Shown piece by piece: positions 61,687 through 64,000 of a stretch of DNA of 64,000 bases. The stretch's first letter is position 1. Every line of letters begins with the position of its first letter. The notes below the pieces were generated by a model. That model did no database searches, had not been told where the DNA came from, and saw nothing but the letters and a program-made list of their open reading frames with translations. Source of the DNA: Betaproteobacteria bacterium (lineage in GTDB: Bacteria; Pseudomonadota; Gammaproteobacteria; Burkholderiales; Rhodocyclaceae); NCBI GenBank assembly GCA_009782565.1, contig WRIU01000005.1, positions 97,738 to 161,737 on the forward strand, in the 5' to 3' direction. Position numbers and translations under genes: made by a program.

Positions 61687-63783
61687 GTGGCTCGCAAGAC
61701 ACCTATTGAGCGATACCGCAACATTGGTATCTCCGCCCATATCGACGCCGGCAAAACGACGACGACCGAGCGCATCCTTTTCTACACCGGTGTCAATCAC
61801 AAAATCGGTGAGGTACACGACGGCGCGGCCACGATGGACTGGATGGATCAGGAACAGGAGCGCGGCATTACCATTACTTCCGCCGCGACCACATGTTTCT
61901 GGAAGGGGATGGATCTGAATTTCCCCGAGCACCGTTTCAATATCATCGACACGCCGGGGCACGTCGACTTCACCATCGAGGTGGAGCGTTCCATGCGCGT
62001 GCTCGACGGCGCATGTATGGTGTATTGCGCCGTGGGCGGCGTACAGCCCCAGTCCGAAACCGTGTGGCGTCAGGCGACCAAGTACAAGGTCCCGCGCCTG
62101 GCGTTTGTAAACAAGATGGACCGCTCCGGCGCGAACTTCGCTAAAGTCGTCGAGCAGATGAAGGCCCGGCTCAAGGCGAACCCCGTGCCCGTCGTCTTTC
62201 CCATCGGCGCGGAAGACAAATTCGTCGGCGTGGTCGACCTCATCAAGATGAAAGCCATCTACTGGGATGAAGCCTCCCAGGGGATGAAATACGAACAGCG
62301 CGACATTCCTGCCGATCTGCTCGATGAAGCCAAAACCTGGCGCGAGCAGATGCTCGAAGCCGCTGCCGAAGCCTCCGAGGAACTCATGAACGAGTACCTC
62401 GAAAACGGCGATTTGCCCGAAGAAAAAATCAAGGCCGGCCTGCGTCAACGCACGATAGGCTGCGAAATCCAGCCCACGCTATGCGGTAGCGCCTTCAAGA
62501 ACAAGGGTGTGCAACGCATGCTGGACGCGGTGATCGAGTTTCTGCCTTCGCCGGTGGATATTCCGCCGGTCCAAGGGGTGGATGACCGCGAGAAGGAGGT
62601 CTCCCGCAAGGCCGCCGATGACGAAAAATTCTCCGCGCTCGCCTTCAAACTGATGACCGACCCCTTCGTCGGCCAACTGACCTTCGTGCGCGTCTATTCC
62701 GGCACGCTCTCTTCGGGTGAGACCGTGTTCAACCCGGTCAAGGGCAAGAAAGAGCGCATTGGCCGTATCCTCCAGATGCACGCCAACGAACGCGAGGAAA
62801 TCAAGGAAGTGCTGGCGGGCGATATTGCCGCTTGCGTGGGCCTGAAAGAAGTCACCACGGGCGAGACCCTGTGTGACCCCTCCTCGCCGGTGATTCTTGA
62901 GCGCATGGTTTTCCCGGAGCCGGTGATTCACGTCGCCGTCGAACCCAAAACCAAGGCCGACCAGGAAAAAATGGGCATTGCCCTGGGTCGTTTGGCGGCG
63001 GAAGACCCTTCGTTCCGTGTGCGTACCGACGAAGAATCCGGTCAGACCATCATCTCCGGCATGGGTGAGTTGCACCTCGAAATCATCGTCGACCGCATGA
63101 AGCGCGAATTCAACGTCGAAGCCAACGTCGGCGCGCCGCAGGTTGCCTACCGCGAAGCCATTCGCAAGGCCGTCGAGCAGGAAGGCAAGTTCGTCAAACA
63201 GTCCGGCGGGCGCGGCCAATACGGCCATGTCTGGCTCAAACTGGAGCCGAACGAAGCCGGTAAGGGCTACGAATTCGTCGACGCCATCAAGGGCGGCGTG
63301 GTTCCGCGCGAATACATCCCCGCCGTCGACAAGGGTTTGCAGGAAACGCTCCCCAATGGTGTGCTGGCTGGCTTCCCCGTGGTGGATGTCAAGGTAACGC
63401 TCTTCGACGGTTCCTACCACGATGTCGACTCGAACGAAAATGCCTTCAAAATGGCCGCCTCAATCGCCTTCAAGGACGCGATGCGAAAAGCCAACCCGGT
63501 TCTGCTCGAACCGATGATGGCTGTTACGGTCGAGACGCCGGAAGACTATATGGGCAACGTCATGGGCGACCTTTCCGGGCGTCGTGGCATCATTCAAGGC
63601 ATGGACGACCTGCCGGGCGGGATGAAGGAAATCAAGGCCGAAGTGCCGCTGGCCGAAATGTTCGGCTACGCGACCCAGTTGCGCTCACTCACCCAGGGGC
63701 GCGCAACCTACTCGATGGAGTTCAAACACTACGTCGAAGCGCCAAAGAGCGTGGCCGAAGCGGTCATCAACAATCGCAAGTAA
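61687..63783 (+). CDS. fusA: Elongation factor G
   Basis: 698 residues from GTG 61687. G1 [10 protein letters not shown], switch [12 protein letters not shown]3 DTPGHVDFT with the catalytic His, G4 NKMD, and domain [18 protein letters not shown]. It is the true translocase, in contrast to the EF-G-like gene at 32.1 kb. Third gene of the str operon. Confidence 0.98.
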   Translation: MARKTPIERYRNIGISAHIDAGKTTTTERILFYTGVNHKIGEVHDGAATMDWMDQEQERGITITSAATTCFWKGMDLNFPEHRFNIIDTPGHVDFTIEVERSMRVLDGACMVYCAVGGVQPQSETVWRQATKYKVPRLAFVNKMDRSGANFAKVVEQMKARLKANPVPVVFPIGAEDKFVGVVDLIKMKAIYWDEASQGMKYEQRDIPADLLDEAKTWREQMLEAAAEASEELMNEYLENGDLPEEKIKAGLRQRTIGCEIQPTLCGSAFKNKGVQRMLDAVIEFLPSPVDIPPVQGVDDREKEVSRKAADDEKFSALAFKLMTDPFVGQLTFVRVYSGTLSSGETVFNPVKGKKERIGRILQMHANEREEIKEVLAGDIAACVGLKEVTTGETLCDPSSPVILERMVFPEPVIHVAVEPKTKADQEKMGIALGRLAAEDPSFRVRTDEESGQTIISGMGELHLEIIVDRMKREFNVEANVGAPQVAYREAIRKAVEQEGKFVKQSGGRGQYGHVWLKLEPNEAGKGYEFVDAIKGGVVPREYIPAVDKGLQETLPNGVLAGFPVVDVKVTLFDGSYHDVDSNENAFKMAASIAFKDAMRKANPVLLEPMMAVTVETPEDYMGNVMGDLSGRRGIIQGMDDLPGGMKEIKAEVPLAEMFGYATQLRSLTQGRATYSMEFKHYVEAPKSVAEAVINNRK

Positions 63784-63820
63784 CTACAACAAACCAAACG
63801 ACTGAATATGAGGAGCCAGC

Positions 63821-64000
63821 ATGGCCAAGGGAAAGTTTGAACGGACAAAGCCGCACGTGAATGTGGGTACGATCGGGCACGTGGACCACGGCAAAACAAC
63901 GCTGACGGCGGCGATCACATTGATCCTGTCGAAGAAATTTGGCGGAGAGGCGAAGGCCTACGACCAGATCGACGCTGCGCCGGAAGAGAAGGCGCGGGGG
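63821..64000 (+). CDS. tuf: Elongation factor Tu (5' part)
   Basis: Sixty residues before the window ends: [42 protein letters not shown]-loop GHVDHGKT is intact. Fourth gene of the str operon; AGGAG seven nt before the ATG. Confidence 0.97.
   Translation, partial: MAKGKFERTKPHVNVGTIGHVDHGKTTLTAAITLILSKKFGGEAKAYDQIDAAPEEKARG

Overview
The window looks like a chromosomal segment of a betaproteobacterium. It is GC-rich, with a single exception at about 14.6-15.2 kb. The evidence is the Gram_neg_porin-type porin, the BacA/SbmA-YddA-like exporter, the C+ type ribosomal protein L31, the rpoH/HrcA control pattern and the general protein style. I cannot fix the genus. The porin, the TonB-ExbB-ExbD set and the ZipA gene show a Gram-negative envelope.

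Layout. 0-7.9 kb: 3' end of a Pit phosphate transporter with murU, then glk with an overlapping ABC-type exporter gene, then map-glnD. 8.3-12.3 kb: acnB, an AT-rich stretch with an orphan 62-residue protein, and a convergent acetate transporter gene. 12.5-15.2 kb: tonB-exbB-exbD and an AT-rich, probably acquired nuclease-like gene. 15.2-28 kb: rpoH-gluQ, divergent metG, a DUF945-type protein gene, and the run smc-zipA-ligA-galU. 28-40.4 kb: a YafK-like L,D-transpeptidase relative, an XRE regulator, a radical SAM enzyme, hom, an EF-G-like GTPase, pepN and recC. 40.5-45.8 kb: yraN, a large unrecognised P-loop protein with 40-residue PPR-like repeats, lysS, and a small DUF7673/BrnT-BrnA cluster. 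45.9-52.7 kb: the replication block gyrB-dnaN-dnaA (all leftward) with ampG divergent from dnaA, so the chromosomal origin is probably close to 51.2-51.4 kb. 52.8-56.8 kb: an EF-hand-like protein, a SMUG1-type DNA glycosylase, rpmE and a porin. 56.8-64 kb: priA, hemE and the str operon rpsL-rpsG-fusA-tuf, with tuf cut by the window end.

Most genes are housekeeping genes for replication, repair, translation, TCA cycle and envelope. The less expected signals are: a perfect CIRCE (HrcA) operator over the rpoH promoter; an exporter whose ATPase motifs are all eroded; a P-loop/PPR-like repeat protein of unknown role; a family of about 145-bp MITE-like elements with matching terminal inverted repeats; a perfect 9+9 bp palindrome amid other TTGCAC sites upstream of the porin; an intrinsic-terminator hairpin in the rpsL leader; and recC without recB or recD beside it. 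I saw no rRNA, tRNA, CRISPR array, transposase or integrase gene.
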